Notes: generated by a model not told the origin, from the letters alone. A stretch of DNA of 64,000 nucleotides from Flavobacterium xanthum (GCF_900142695.1 NZ_FRBU01000007.1:1-64000); one strand, 5' to 3'; counted from the stretch's first letter, positions 27,697-38,500 are shown. Made by a program: numbers and translations.

Positions 27697-28638
27697 ATGT
27701 TACACCTAGAACCAGAAGCTAAAATTTTTGCTTGTTCACAAAGTGTCTATCTTGCTGAGAAAATAGCAAAGGAATACGGAATCCCTTTAGGGAAAATTAC
27801 CATGTCAAAGTACAGTGACGGTGAGTTTCAACCTTCGTATGAAGAGTCTATAAGAGGATTGCGCGTATTTATTGTTTGCTCTACTTTTCCAACAGCAGAT
27901 AATTTAATGGAAATGTTACTAATGATTGATGCTGCAAAACGTGCTTCGGCAAGACACATTACGGCAGTAATCCCATACTTCGGTTGGGCAAGACAAGATA
28001 GAAAAGACAAGCCGAGAGTTCCGATAGGAGCTAAACTAGTAGCTAATTTATTAGATGCAGCAGGCGCAACAAGAGTAATGACCATGGATTTGCACGCCGA
28101 TCAAATTCAAGGATTCTTTGAAAAACCGGTAGACCATCTTTTTGCATCAACCATCTTTTTGCCTTATGTGAAAAGTTTAGGACTAGACAACTTGACTATC
28201 GCTTCGCCAGATATGGGTGGTTCAAAAAGAGCCTACGCCTATTCTAAATTTTTAGAGTCGGATGTGGTGATTTGTTACAAACAAAGAAAAGAAGCCAACA
28301 TTATCGACACCATGGAATTAATTGGCGAGGTAAAAGGTAGAAATGTAATCTTAGTCGATGACATGATTGATACCGGAGGCACTTTGGCGAAAGCCGCTGA
28401 TTTAATGATCGAAAAGGGAGCATTGAGCGTTAGAGCCATCTGTACCCACGCTATTTTATCAGGAGACGCCTACGAAAAAATAGAAAAATCTAAATTACTA
28501 GAATTAATAGTGACCGATTCTATTCCGTTGAAGAAAGAATCAAAAAAAATAAGAGTGTTGAGTTGTGCACCTCTTTTTGCTGAAGTAATGCACATGGTAC
28601 ACCACAACAATTCCATCAGTGGAAAGTTTATCATGTAA
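27697..28638 (+). CDS. prs: Ribose-phosphate pyrophosphokinase
   Basis: 313 aa. Makes PRPP from ribose 5-phosphate and ATP, feeding purine, pyrimidine, histidine and tryptophan synthesis. Two phosphoribosyltransferase folds: the catalytic flexible loop region FGWARQDRKDKPRVPIGAK, the DLHADQIQGFF segment, and the PRPP loop VILVDDMIDTGGTLAKAA. Length matches the family. Followed by rplY after 89 nt, a gap with an imperfect hairpin containing the 12-bp palindrome CGATGGCCATCG. Confidence 0.97.
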   Translation: MLHLEPEAKIFACSQSVYLAEKIAKEYGIPLGKITMSKYSDGEFQPSYEESIRGLRVFIVCSTFPTADNLMEMLLMIDAAKRASARHITAVIPYFGWARQDRKDKPRVPIGAKLVANLLDAAGATRVMTMDLHADQIQGFFEKPVDHLFASTIFLPYVKSLGLDNLTIASPDMGGSKRAYAYSKFLESDVVICYKQRKEANIIDTMELIGEVKGRNVILVDDMIDTGGTLAKAADLMIEKGALSVRAICTHAILSGDAYEKIEKSKLLELIVTDSIPLKKESKKIRVLSCAPLFAEVMHMVHHNNSISGKFIM

Positions 28639-28727
28639 ATCCTTACCTACTCGCGATGGCCATCGAGCCAATCAAAAGGAGAGGAGAGAAAAAATGAATA
28701 ATAATTATTAACTATATTTTTTTTACA

Positions 28728-29339
28728 ATGAAATCGATTACAATTAAAGGATCAGAAAGAGAAAGCGTGGGCAAAGTTGCGACTAAAGCCTTACGTAATG
28801 CTGGATTGGTTCCTTGCGTATTATACGGAGGAAATCAGGCAGTTCATTTCTCAGCAGAAGTTATGGCTTTCAAAAACTTGGTTTACACTCCAAACGCTCA
28901 CACAGTTGAGATCGATCTTGGAAAAGGAAAATCATTTAACGCAATTTTACAAGACATTCAGGTTCACCCAGTGTCTGACAAGATTTTACATATTGACTTC
29001 TTTCAATTATTTGATGACAAAGAAATCACTATGGAAGTTCCTGTAAAAGTTGTTGGAACCTCTAAAGGTGTTCTTGCAGGTGGTGTTTTACGTTTGAACA
29101 CGCGTAAACTTAAAGTAAAAGCTTTACCAAAAAATCTTCCAGATTTTATTGAAGCTGACATTACTCCACTTGAAATGGGGAACAAATTGTACGTTACTAA
29201 ATTAGCAAACGACAACTACAAATTGATTCACCCTGAAAACACGGTTGTTGCTCAAGTAAGAATCTCTCGTGCGGCTATGAAAGCAGCTCAAGAAGCAGCA
29301 AAAGCAGCGAAAGCTCCAGTAAAAGGAAAGAAAAAATAA
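28728..29339 (+). CDS. rplY: 50S ribosomal protein L25/CTC
   Basis: 203 aa. The long CTC form: an N-terminal L25 5S-rRNA-binding domain (about 1-90, with [15 protein letters not shown] and [12 protein letters not shown]) plus a C-terminal TL5 beta domain (about 95-185), then an alanine/lysine-rich tail. Its place behind prs and ahead of pth suggests a conserved block. It ends in a strong terminator, so pth is separately transcribed. Confidence 0.95.
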   Translation: MKSITIKGSERESVGKVATKALRNAGLVPCVLYGGNQAVHFSAEVMAFKNLVYTPNAHTVEIDLGKGKSFNAILQDIQVHPVSDKILHIDFFQLFDDKEITMEVPVKVVGTSKGVLAGGVLRLNTRKLKVKALPKNLPDFIEADITPLEMGNKLYVTKLANDNYKLIHPENTVVAQVRISRAAMKAAQEAAKAAKAPVKGKKK

Positions 29340-29358
29340 TCTTTTTTCTATCAAATTT

Positions 29359-29388
29359 AAAAGCATCAGTTGTAAAACTGGTGCTTTT
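29359..29388 (+). terminator. Terminator of prs-rplY
   Basis: Eleven-base stem AAAAGCATCAG / CTGGTGCTTTT (one wobble), 8-nt loop, T-run. Confidence 0.8.
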
Positions 29389-29454
29389 TTTATGATTTAT
29401 AATCGCTACTTATTTCGCATTTTTAGGAGCAACACTCCTTCGATATTACACCCT

Positions 29455-29532
29455 AATCGTCCCGCTTTTCGTTGCAATCTTATTGCACGCTAAAAAGCGA
29501 GCAATAAGGATTTTCACTACAATCTGGGCTAC
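29455..29532 (-). repeat. Dispersed structured repeat, copy B
   Basis: On the minus strand: TAGCCCAGATTGTAGTGAAA, ATCC, then a hairpin CTTATTGC ... GCAATAAG whose inner part CGCT/AGCG also pairs (plus 29479-29508), then GATTGCAACGAAAAGCGGGA. Same layout as copies at 8782-8863 and 59068-59151. It lies between rplY and pth, antisense to both. Confidence 0.75.
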
Positions 29533-29631
29533 TCTACACTTTTATTATTCTTTATGTAATTCCTCCCTAACATCTGGAAATTATCTAAATATGTAATAGT
29601 CAAATCATGTAATTAAGTTTACTTTTGCAAT

Positions 29632-30306
29632 ATGATAAAATGGATTTCAAATTTAATCTCATCACCACAAATAGAAGACAATACAGCTAATATGAAACCG
29701 GAGGTTCACGAACACAAAAAAAACAATATAGAAAGCGTGAGTAATAAATTTTTAATAGTTGGACTTGGTAATATAGGCGCTGAATACGTCAATACAAGAC
29801 ACAACATCGGATTTAAAATAGTGGATTTCTTGGCTAAGAAAGAAGGAATCAATTTTGAAACTGTCAAACTAGGCGCACTAGCGGAATACAAATTCAAAGG
29901 AAGAACGTTTCTACTTTTGAAACCAAACACTTATATGAATTTGAGCGGTAAAGCCGTTCAATACTGGATGGACAAAGAGAAAATTCCTTTGGAAAATATT
30001 TTGATAATTACTGATGATTTAAACCTCTCTTTTGGAACCATTCGCATCCGACAAAAAGGAAGCGATGGTGGACACAACGGATTAAAGAACATCAACTTAG
30101 TACTAAACACGCAGAACTACGCTCGATTCCGCTTTGGCATCAGTGATGAATTCAAAAAAGGAAAACAAGTAGACTATGTGCTTGGCGACTGGGATGATAC
30201 AGAAAAAACAGCACTGCCAGAAAGACTAGAAGTAGCATCAGAGATAATAAAATCTTTTGGCACCGCAGGATTAGAAAATACCATGACTGCTTTTAATGGG
30301 AAATAA
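29632..30306 (+). CDS. pth: Peptidyl-tRNA hydrolase
   Basis: 224 aa. Releases tRNA from peptidyl-tRNA that drops off ribosomes. Family motifs: FLIVGLGNIGAEYVNTRHNIGF with the catalytic His, LLKPNTYMNLSGKAV, and ITDDLNLSFGTIRIRQKGSDGGHNGLKN. The core starts at about residue 40, so residues 1-38 are an extra N-terminal extension compared with the usual 190-aa enzyme. The ATG at 29632 lies only 4 nt after a -7 box (TACTTTTG, 29620-29627), so either the message is leaderless or translation begins at Met-21 (29692). Confidence 0.94.
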   Translation: MIKWISNLISSPQIEDNTANMKPEVHEHKKNNIESVSNKFLIVGLGNIGAEYVNTRHNIGFKIVDFLAKKEGINFETVKLGALAEYKFKGRTFLLLKPNTYMNLSGKAVQYWMDKEKIPLENILIITDDLNLSFGTIRIRQKGSDGGHNGLKNINLVLNTQNYARFRFGISDEFKKGKQVDYVLGDWDDTEKTALPERLEVASEIIKSFGTAGLENTMTAFNGK

Positions 30307-30475
30307 AAAAGCCTTAATGTCCATCGAAAAGAAAAATTATTTAATTTTATACCAAAATAGCATCTTTAACTTGACCTCGTTCACCTACTTACGTAGAAAA
30401 ATATAACCCTAATCCTATTTTCGAATCTCACCAATAATTAAGCTGATTTCCTTGAATTCAAAAAATACTGACACC

Positions 30476-32512
30476 ATGAAAAAAATTACTTTTCTTTTAT
30501 TATTAACTCTCCATTTTACGGTCAGCGCTACTTTCGCTCAGGTCAGCAACACAAAGGAAGTAATGCTTTTTGGCAAAAAGAAAGTAATCAAAGCAGGCTC
30601 CATAATTCGATGTGCCACCACGGAATATGAAGACTATTTGAAAGCCAAAAATCCTAAACGATTGTCTACAGCTGAATTTGAACAATGGATTGCTCCCAAA
30701 GTCAACTTGGAGAAAAACAAACCAGAAAATTCGCCTAAAGAATTTAAAACAAATGCTGTTATAACCATTCCTGTAGTTGTGCACGTGATTCACAACGGAG
30801 ACTTATTAGGTGCAGATGAAAATATATTTGATGAGCAAGTAATTTCTCAAATTCAAGTACTAAATGAAGATTTTAGAAAAAAACTAAACACTCCAGGCTA
30901 TAACACCAACCCAGTAGGAGCCGATGTAGAAATTGAATTTGCTCTAGCAAAACGAGATCCTGCAGGAGTATTATCAAACGGAATAAACCATGTGAATTTA
31001 GAGCAAGAAAGCTGGTCTACCGATGACATTAATACTATTGTAAAACCACAAACACAGTGGGATCCTGAAAAATATTTAAACATTTGGATAGTAAAATTTA
31101 CGAGTACAGAACTTTTAGGCTATGCACAGTTTCCAAGTGGATCTGGACTTTCTGGCATAAGCGCAGATCCTGGAACAGCTGCTACCGATGGGGTAGTCAT
31201 TGGATATGCTTTTTTTGGATCATCCAGCTACTTTCCTGGTGGGACCTATTTAACAAATTACGACAAAGGACGAACTACCTCACATGAAGTAGGACATTGG
31301 CTTGGCCTAAGACATATTTGGGGAGACGGAGGTTGCGGTGTAGATGATTTTTGCAATGACACACCCATCGCGGGACAATCAAATGAAGGCTGTCCAACAG
31401 GTGTTGACTCCTGCCCCACTTCTCCTGGCTTAGACATGATTGAAAACTATATGGACTATACCAATGATGCCTGCATGAACATATTTACGGCAGATCAAAA
31501 AACGCGTATGATCACCGTTATGAATAATTCCATAAGAAGAGCCGCTTTAAAAACCTCTGATGCGCTTACCCCAGGCGTTGTATTTACCAATGATGCCGCT
31601 ACAATTGTTCTAAACTTAAATATTATTCCTTGCAACAATTCTTTTATTCCAGTTATCAAAATAATCAACAAAGGAAGCGCAAGATTAACCTCGGCTTCAA
31701 TTACTTACGGAGTTGACAATGCGAACTTGCAAACATATAATTGGACCGGCTCTCTTGCCAACAACGAATCCCAAAACATCACCTTAAATAACGTGACTTC
31801 AAGTGGAGGAAATCATAATTTCACTGCAACAATCATTAGCGCAAACGCAACCACGGATCAAAATTCGAATAACAATAGCAACACGGTAAATTTTGACATT
31901 ACCAAAAACTACGCTACTAACACGGTGACATTTTCATTGCAATTAGACCGTTTTGGAACAGAAACTACCTGGGAACTTACTAATGCAACAGGGACTAAAC
32001 TGTATCAAGGTGGTCCTTATACTGACACGCCTACAAACAGTCCACTTCCCGCACCTATAAAAACTAGTTTTGACCTACCAACTAATGGCTGTTATACCTT
32101 TACTATTTACGATACTGAACTGGATGGTATTTGTTGTGATTACGGAGTTGGTTCTTATACGTTATCGACACCATCAGATGAGATTATTGCTACCGGTGGA
32201 AAGTTTGGCGAAGTAGAGTCTAAAAGTTTTATAATTGGATCACTCGCTACAGCCGACATAACAAACTCAAACGCTGTCTACTTGTATCCCAATCCTACAT
32301 CAAATATATTGAATCTTGTTGTTCAAAATAAATTAGAAACTCCGGAAGCCTACACCATTATCAATAGTTTAGGTCAAATCATAAAAACAAAAAAGATAGA
32401 AACAGAAGAGGATCTACGCATAAACGTTTCCACTTTGTCTCAAGGTATTTATTTTTTAAAATTATCTAAAAATCAAGCCGAAACAAGCACCGTTAAGTTC
32501 ATTAAGAAATAA
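30476..32512 (+). CDS. Secreted M43-type zinc metalloprotease with T9SS tail
   Basis: 678 aa from the ATG at 30476. The in-frame TTG 24 nt earlier would spoil the signal peptide MKKITFLLLLTLHFTVSATFA. Extended zinc site HEVGHWLGLRH (H270, E271, H274, H280), and a downstream MDYTNDACM Met-turn region, typical of pappalysin-like M43 proteases. Several CxxD/CP pairs before the Met-turn suggest disulfides. Residues about 390-590 are beta-sandwich domains. The last about 75 residues (YLYPNPTSNILNL ... GIYFLKL) are a type A T9SS sorting domain, so it should be secreted or surface bound and cut its own tail off. The substrate is unknown. Confidence 0.9.
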   Translation: MKKITFLLLLTLHFTVSATFAQVSNTKEVMLFGKKKVIKAGSIIRCATTEYEDYLKAKNPKRLSTAEFEQWIAPKVNLEKNKPENSPKEFKTNAVITIPVVVHVIHNGDLLGADENIFDEQVISQIQVLNEDFRKKLNTPGYNTNPVGADVEIEFALAKRDPAGVLSNGINHVNLEQESWSTDDINTIVKPQTQWDPEKYLNIWIVKFTSTELLGYAQFPSGSGLSGISADPGTAATDGVVIGYAFFGSSSYFPGGTYLTNYDKGRTTSHEVGHWLGLRHIWGDGGCGVDDFCNDTPIAGQSNEGCPTGVDSCPTSPGLDMIENYMDYTNDACMNIFTADQKTRMITVMNNSIRRAALKTSDALTPGVVFTNDAATIVLNLNIIPCNNSFIPVIKIINKGSARLTSASITYGVDNANLQTYNWTGSLANNESQNITLNNVTSSGGNHNFTATIISANATTDQNSNNNSNTVNFDITKNYATNTVTFSLQLDRFGTETTWELTNATGTKLYQGGPYTDTPTNSPLPAPIKTSFDLPTNGCYTFTIYDTELDGICCDYGVGSYTLSTPSDEIIATGGKFGEVESKSFIIGSLATADITNSNAVYLYPNPTSNILNLVVQNKLETPEAYTIINSLGQIIKTKKIETEEDLRINVSTLSQGIYFLKLSKNQAETSTVKFIKK

Positions 32513-32530
32513 AATAACCCTTAATTAACT

Positions 32531-32561
32531 AAAAAAGGATTGAAGTTTTCAATCCTTTTTT
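32531..32561 (+). terminator. Terminator after the metalloprotease gene
   Basis: Perfect 13-bp stem AAAAAAGGATTGA / TCAATCCTTTTTT with a 5-nt loop. Confidence 0.85.
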
Positions 32562-32582
32562 AGTTATATCAATTGGATACCT

Positions 32583-32590
32583 TAAATTTG
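32583..32590 (+). promoter_or_regulatory. -7 element upstream of ribF
   Basis: TAAATTTG. It supports a ribF start downstream of here, at the TTG at 32612, and not at the TTG at 32573. Confidence 0.5.
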
Positions 32591-32611
32591 CGCTATTATA
32601 AAACACTTGCT

Positions 32612-33541
32612 TTGAATATTTTTCATTCTATAAACGATTTCAGTTCCACAAAAAAAACAATTATAACGTTAGGAACCTTTGACGGAGTTCACATTGGTCA
32701 CAAAAAAATTCTGGAAAGAGTACTTCAAAACACTGATAATGAAAAATACGAAAGCTTAGTGCTTACTTTTTTTCCGCATCCTAGAATGGTCCTACAAGAA
32801 CATTCGGACATACAATTGCTCAACACCATCAATGAAAAAATAGATTTACTGGAGAAAATTGGCATCGAAAACCTTGTAATTCATCCTTTTGACGAAACAT
32901 TTTCAAGATTGACTGCTGAGGAATTCGTAAAGACGATTCTTGTAGATTGCTTTCATATCCAGAAAATAATTATTGGTCATGATCATAGATTTGGAAGAAA
33001 TCGAACAGCAAACATTGATGATCTGATTGCTTTTGGAAAACAATATGATTTTGAAGTTGAACAAATATCGGTTCAGGAAATCAATGACATTTCCGTGAGT
33101 TCAACCAAAATTAGAAATGCGTTATTGCACGGAGACATGACTTTGTCCAATGAATATTTAGGTTATGATTATTTCCTAACTGGAAATGTTATTCAAGGAA
33201 AACAACTGGGAAGAACGATTAATTTTCCAACAGCCAACTTAAAAATCGAAGAAAACTACAAATTGATTCCCAAAAACGGAGTGTACATTGTAAAAAGTAT
33301 ATTGGACCAAAAAACTGTTTTTGGAATGATGAATATTGGATTCAACCCAACAGTTAATGGAGATGTTCAGTCTATTGAAATCCATTATTTCGATTTTGAC
33401 AAAGACATTTACAACAAATCTATTTGTGTTTCAATACTAAAAAGAATTCGTTCCGAACAAAAATTTGAATCGGTTGACCTCTTAAAAGAGCAACTACAAA
33501 TTGACAAAAAAAACGCACTTGCCTTTATAAACACTTTGTAA
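32612..33541 (+). CDS. ribF: Bifunctional riboflavin kinase/FAD synthetase
   Basis: 309 aa. The N-terminal FAD synthetase domain has TLGTFDGVHIGHKKIL (nucleotidyltransferase GxFDGxHxGH), FFPHPRMVL and IIGHDHRFGRNR. The C-terminal riboflavin kinase domain has GNVIQGKQLGRTINFPTANL and a GVYIVK strand. It makes FMN and then FAD. The start chosen is TTG at 32612, giving MNIFHSINDF as in related enzymes; there is no in-frame ATG before the core, and a -7 box lies at 32583. FMN and FAD feed, among others, NuoF. Confidence 0.93.
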   Translation: MNIFHSINDFSSTKKTIITLGTFDGVHIGHKKILERVLQNTDNEKYESLVLTFFPHPRMVLQEHSDIQLLNTINEKIDLLEKIGIENLVIHPFDETFSRLTAEEFVKTILVDCFHIQKIIIGHDHRFGRNRTANIDDLIAFGKQYDFEVEQISVQEINDISVSSTKIRNALLHGDMTLSNEYLGYDYFLTGNVIQGKQLGRTINFPTANLKIEENYKLIPKNGVYIVKSILDQKTVFGMMNIGFNPTVNGDVQSIEIHYFDFDKDIYNKSICVSILKRIRSEQKFESVDLLKEQLQIDKKNALAFINTL

Positions 33542-33565
33542 TTTCTCAATAAATTCTTTCGTTTT

Positions 33566-33599
33566 TTGATAAAAAATTCCCTTTTTTTATTTAATTTTG
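33566..33599 (+). promoter_or_regulatory. Promoter of the 151-aa membrane protein
   Basis: TTG (33566-33568), 23-nt spacer, TAATTTTG (33592-33599). The TTG inside the -7 box is not the translation start. Confidence 0.6.
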
Positions 33600-33656
33600 A
33601 GTGTCACACATTTTTTATCTAAAAAAAATGATTTTTCAACTTTTAAAACCAGCTTT

Positions 33657-34112
33657 ATGAAAATACCGAAAGAATTAGTAAATGGATTCATTATAGTAGT
33701 AGGCATTGGAATTTATTTCTTAATAATGGAACTTTTGGGTCTAGCAGATATTTATCTTTTACGCCTTTTCAACGTCCTGTTTATTTTTTATGGTACGCAT
33801 AAAACACTTGAGGAAAATTTTGCTCAAGGGAAAAGGATACTGGTTTCTAATTCCGTTTCCGCACTATTCACAGCATTAACAGGAGTCTTTTTAAGCATTA
33901 TTGCACTAATTATTTACAGCTATTCTAGAGGTGGAAATGCCTACATTGCATCATTGTCCAGAACGTTTTTATTTGGAGGTGATCCATCTATAATGAGTTA
34001 TTCCATCTCCTTATTATTTGAAGGAATTGTTTCCGCGGTAATTGTTACCTTTATGCTTATGTTATACTGGGATACCCGTTATACTACAGACAAACACAAT
34101 ACAAAATCTTAA
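33657..34112 (+). CDS. Small membrane protein, DUF4199-like topology
   Basis: 151 aa from ATG 33657; the longer frame from 33597 begins inside a -7 promoter box. Four predicted helices: ELVNGFIIVVGIGIYFLIM, LLRLFNVLFIFYGT, a third at about 60-80 (SALFTALTGVFLSIIALIIY), and a last one near 115-138. This topology, with a soluble loop between helices 3 and 4, is common among uncharacterised Bacteroidota inner-membrane proteins. The family is not certain and the function is unknown. Single gene with promoter and terminator. Confidence 0.6.
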   Translation: MKIPKELVNGFIIVVGIGIYFLIMELLGLADIYLLRLFNVLFIFYGTHKTLEENFAQGKRILVSNSVSALFTALTGVFLSIIALIIYSYSRGGNAYIASLSRTFLFGGDPSIMSYSISLLFEGIVSAVIVTFMLMLYWDTRYTTDKHNTKS

Positions 34113-34140
34113 ATTAATTTATCCTTAGTCATTTTTTAAA

Positions 34141-34186
34141 AAAACTTCGTAAAAGCAATATCAAAGTCTTTTACGCGGTTTTTTTA
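34141..34186 (+). terminator. Terminator after the 151-aa membrane protein
   Basis: Stem CGTAAAAG / CTTTTACG extended by AAAC/GTTT across a small internal loop, then a T-run. The remaining 34190-34310 is AT-rich with nothing recognised. Confidence 0.65.
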
Positions 34187-34312
34187 TTTATTTATAATTA
34201 TGAATTAATCCTATTTAATTAAAAACAGCTTTTTTAATACAAAAGCACTTGTACATCCCTACATAATTATAGTTGAGTAAATTTTTATACTGGGCTTTTC
34301 AATACTATTGCA

Positions 34313-34343
34313 TTGGTTCTTTAGAACAATTTAACTACTTTTG
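34313..34343 (+). promoter_or_regulatory. bioB promoter with palindromic operator-like site
   Basis: TTG (34313-34315), 20-nt spacer, TACTTTTG (34336-34343), a full consensus promoter 21 nt before the bioB ATG. The spacer contains the perfect palindrome GTTCTTTAGAAC (34316-34327), a position where a repressor would block RNA polymerase. No similar site was found upstream of bioF. Confidence 0.65.
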
Positions 34344-34364
34344 ACACATTATAAAATCGTATCA

Positions 34365-35450
34365 ATGAGCATTACAAAACACAATTGGACCAAAGAAGAA
34401 ATTATTGCACTATATAACAAACCTATGATGGACTTGCTTTATGAAGCAGCTTCTATTCATAGAGAGCATCACGATCCTAACGTGGTTCAAGTTTCGACTT
34501 TATTGTCAATAAAAACAGGTGGCTGTCCAGAAGATTGCGGGTATTGTCCGCAAGCGGCACGATACCATACTGACATTGAAGGAAATGATTTAATGTCTGT
34601 TAGTCAAGTAAAAGCACAAGCTTTACGTGCAAAATCAAGTGGTTCGTCCCGTGTTTGTATGGGAGCAGCATGGAGGAACGTAAAAGACGGTCCTGAATTT
34701 GATCAAGTTTTAGAAATGGTTCGCACCATCAACAAACTAGATATGGAAGTGTGCTGTACTCTTGGGATGATCACTGAAAACCAAGCACATCGGTTGGCGG
34801 AAGCAGGTTTGTATGCCTATAATCACAATTTAGATACCTCTGAAGAATATTATAAAGAAGTTATTTCGACACGCGGCTTTGAAGACCGCTTGCAAACCAT
34901 AGTCAATGTTCGCAAAACCAACGTTACCGTTTGTAGCGGTGGTATCATTGGAATGGGAGAAAGCATCGAAGACAGAGCAGGAATGCTAGTGGCGCTTTCT
35001 ACATTAAATCCTCAACCAGAATCAGTGCCTATAAATGCTTTGGTTGCTGTTGAAGGAACTCCAATGGAAGAAGAAAAACCAGTAGAAATATGGGAAATGA
35101 TCCGAATGGTAGCCACTACCAGAATCATCATGCCGGAAACCCAAGTTCGTTTATCTGCTGGCAGAATGAACATGAGCCGTGAAGGTCAGGCCATGTGTTT
35201 CTTTGCTGGTGCCAATTCTATTTTTGCTGGTGATAAGTTACTTACAACTCCAAATCCTGACGTAAACGAAGACATGAAAATGTTTGAAATGTTAGGTTTA
35301 AACCCTCAAAAACCATTTACAAAAGTTTCTCAACCACAAACCGTTGAGGCTGAAAATTCTCAATTTGCTCCACTTGGTGAAAAACCAAAATGGTCCAGAC
35401 CTGGACATACTATCGAAAAAAATATTGAGGCTTCTGCTAAAGAAAAATAA
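34365..35450 (+). CDS. bioB: Biotin synthase
   Basis: 361 aa. Radical SAM enzyme that inserts sulfur into dethiobiotin. Motif CPEDCGYC gives the SAM-cluster cysteines C54, C58 and C61; YNHNLDTSEEYY and the AGRMNMSREGQAMCFFAGANSIFAGDKLLTT segment with the conserved Arg of the 2Fe-2S site are present. The ATG at 34365 was chosen; an earlier TTG at 34341 lies in the -7 box. It stands alone, 15 kb from the other biotin genes. Confidence 0.97.
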   Translation: MSITKHNWTKEEIIALYNKPMMDLLYEAASIHREHHDPNVVQVSTLLSIKTGGCPEDCGYCPQAARYHTDIEGNDLMSVSQVKAQALRAKSSGSSRVCMGAAWRNVKDGPEFDQVLEMVRTINKLDMEVCCTLGMITENQAHRLAEAGLYAYNHNLDTSEEYYKEVISTRGFEDRLQTIVNVRKTNVTVCSGGIIGMGESIEDRAGMLVALSTLNPQPESVPINALVAVEGTPMEEEKPVEIWEMIRMVATTRIIMPETQVRLSAGRMNMSREGQAMCFFAGANSIFAGDKLLTTPNPDVNEDMKMFEMLGLNPQKPFTKVSQPQTVEAENSQFAPLGEKPKWSRPGHTIEKNIEASAKEK

Positions 35451-35471
35451 TAGTTTTTTAAAATCAATACT

Positions 35472-35504
35472 AAAAACCATCTTGTTTAAGCAAGATGGTT
35501 TTTT
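35472..35504. terminator. Bidirectional terminator, bioB and delta-60 protein
   Basis: Thirteen-base perfect stem AAAAACCATCTTG / CAAGATGGTTTTT with loop TTTAAG. Both flanking genes converge on it. Confidence 0.85.
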
Positions 35505-35512
35505 TATGAAAA

Positions 35513-38500
35513 TTAGTAGCGCACTTTCTTAGTAACAGAAAGCCCGTTTTGCATACCTATTTTTACCAGCACTATTTGAGGAGCTAAAAACCAATTTGTT
35601 ATGGAAAAATCGGTCTTATTTATACCGTTTTTGTGGTATATTTTTTTCCCTTCTAGACTGTAGATTATAATTTCCTCGATGAATTCCTTGGTTGAATTTA
35701 TGCGCAATTCTTTATTTTTACATGAAACAAAAAGGGATTCTGTATCCTTTTCCGTATCCTTCACACTCAAGATTCTACTTATAAAATGAATAACAAAACG
35801 GTCATTAAAAGTCCCAATTGCAGTAGTAAAAGCATAATCTTCCTGGGTTACATCCACTACGGTATTACTCCATTTATCCTCGATAAAAATGCTTTGATTT
35901 GCTAAAAGCCCATCTGTTTCATCGATTTCAATTGTAAAGTTCCCCGCTACTGTACTAGTGAATCCCAATTTAATTTCATCTGTTGGATCAAAGGGTAAAG
36001 CTCTCCCTTGTATCACTAAATTCTTCTCTTGATTAATGCTGTAAAAGTCTAAATACTGATTCCCATCAAAACTCTCTCCATCAATAGAAGGATCAAAATC
36101 ATTTGTAGCTCCCTCGGCATATCCTATCAAAATCTGCTTGAAAGCTCCATCGCTATTCGATAAATTGAGCCAAATACGATGTTTTTCCATCGTGCTGGAT
36201 TTGGATTTTTTTGGTGAACTTACTTTAAAAAAATTAGTATTCTGACCCACAAGCCGCATTGTATTATTAAAAACAGCAAATCCACCGCCATTATTACTCG
36301 TCACAAAAAAAGACTGTCCAGAGGCTATTTTTCCATCTGGTTTTGCATTATTAACTCCTGAATTTAAAGCAGCACTTGTACCTACACCTCCTAGAAGATT
36401 GTATACTGCATAATCATCTGAAGTATATACGTTTTTATTAATAGCAGTATTGTGTGTCCAGAAATAAATGGTTCCGTCTATAACTCCTTTGTTCCCATTT
36501 ATAAAGGAATCTGCATTTATGGCTGAAGGGTAAGGATTACCAATCAAGTTGGAAGTATCGGTTGCCGCTATTGGAACTGAAACCAAACCATTATTTGGAA
36601 CTCCTTTAAAAATAGCTTCGTAGTTTGCTGCGGTAGTTTCGGAAAAAGCCTTTGGACCACGTATAATATAACCTCTACCGACGGACATTAAATTACTTGC
36701 ATTCTCATTAAACCAGGAATCTCTCAATGCATCAAACGAATAAAATTTATCTATAGGCGTGTCGGGAGAAACGTCAATCAATTTTTGTCTTGAAACGGGT
36801 GAGGACCAATACGTGTAGTCAGTCACGAGCATAGGAGTTGTTTTTCTTTTCTGCTCAATGGTGCCTGAATTATTGACTTGCTCTTCAGATTGATACAAAG
36901 CCGCATTATTTTCTAGAATTAAGGTCCCTAAACCCCCGTAGTCAAAAGCCAAACCTAAGGTGTTTCCATCTAGAACTGTAACTGTATTTCCTGCACTGAT
37001 AGTACAAGAACAGGAATTTAGGTTACTTACTGCGGTATAATTTTTGTTAAAAATAAGAGTCTTTTCTGCCGAGGGGATTCCATTGTTCCAAAAAGACCCA
37101 TTCCAAACAGAGCTATTGGTACAAAGCTTAATCCGAGCCAAACGATGCTTTGCTACACCAGAAACAGAATTAAAATTACCTCCAATCATCACTTTATTAC
37201 TTGGTGTAAAACAAATACTAAATAACGTATTGTTTAAATTCACACTAAAGGTCGCATCATAGATTCCAGTGGAAAGAAGACGCACCATTCGCCTGACTGC
37301 TGTTCCATTATAATTTCCAGCAAACGTTCCTCCAATCAACAATCGGTCATCTGGCTGGACAAGGATTGCCCTAATTTCTCCGCTACTAAAACCAGTTCCG
37401 GTTGTAAATGACGTATCTAAACTACCGTCACTGTTCAATCTCAGGATTCTTTTGGCGGAAACGCCTTTGTAATTTAAAAATACGCCACCCACAATTAGCT
37501 TGTTATCTGATTGTAATACAATTGTGTAGACATTTTTATCAAAACCAACACCTGTTGAAAATCCCAAATCTAAATTTCCATCTGCATTCAACCGAACCAT
37601 CCTATTGTGAGACACCCCATTAAAAAGAGTAAACTGGCCACCCAAAACAATTTTTCCGTCTGGTTGCAACAAAATACAGTCTACAATAGCATCCGCACCA
37701 GAACCAATGGCAAAACCAGAATCCAAAGTTCCATCAGGTAATAATCGAACAATTCTATTGACATTAATACCATTGTAACTGGTGAAATTTCCCGCTACAA
37801 TTATTTTGCCATCTGGCTGTAACGCCAAAGCATATACCTGAGTATTGAAACCCGTACCAATAGTAAAAGCCGCATCAATTTCTCCATTCGCTTCGATTCT
37901 GGCAATCCTATTTCTTACGATACCATTGTAATTTGTAAAAACGCCGGCAATAAGAACTTTGCCATCAGGCTGTACAATAGCGGTTTTTACAGAATTATTG
38001 GCTCCGGTAGCAGCAGTATTAAAAGAAGAATCAAGAATTCCATCTTCGGACAAGCGCGTTACTCTGTTGCAAATGGTTCCATTGAATTTGGTAAAACTTC
38101 CAAAAACCATCGTTTTATTATCTGCTAAAGCAATTACTTTTAAAACCGAATTATTAAAACCCACTCCAGCGGTAAGGTAACCGATATCTAAAGATCCAAA
38201 AACATCAATTCTAGCTAGACGACCTTGAGTTTGGGAATCAAAAACTAAAAACGAACCACCGATATACCACGAGTTTGTTACTTCCTCTGTAATCGCATTC
38301 ACTGTGCCAGTTGAGGGTCCAGATCCAATATCGAATGCTGGATTTATCACTCCATTAGCCTCTAACAAGATGATCTTATTAACATCAGTTCCATTATAAG
38401 TGTCATTAAACGAGCCTCCAATTATTATAGCACCGGCAGCGCTTACATTAATAATTTCAACTGTACCGCTACTAAATCCTGATCCGGAAATAAAAGAGCT

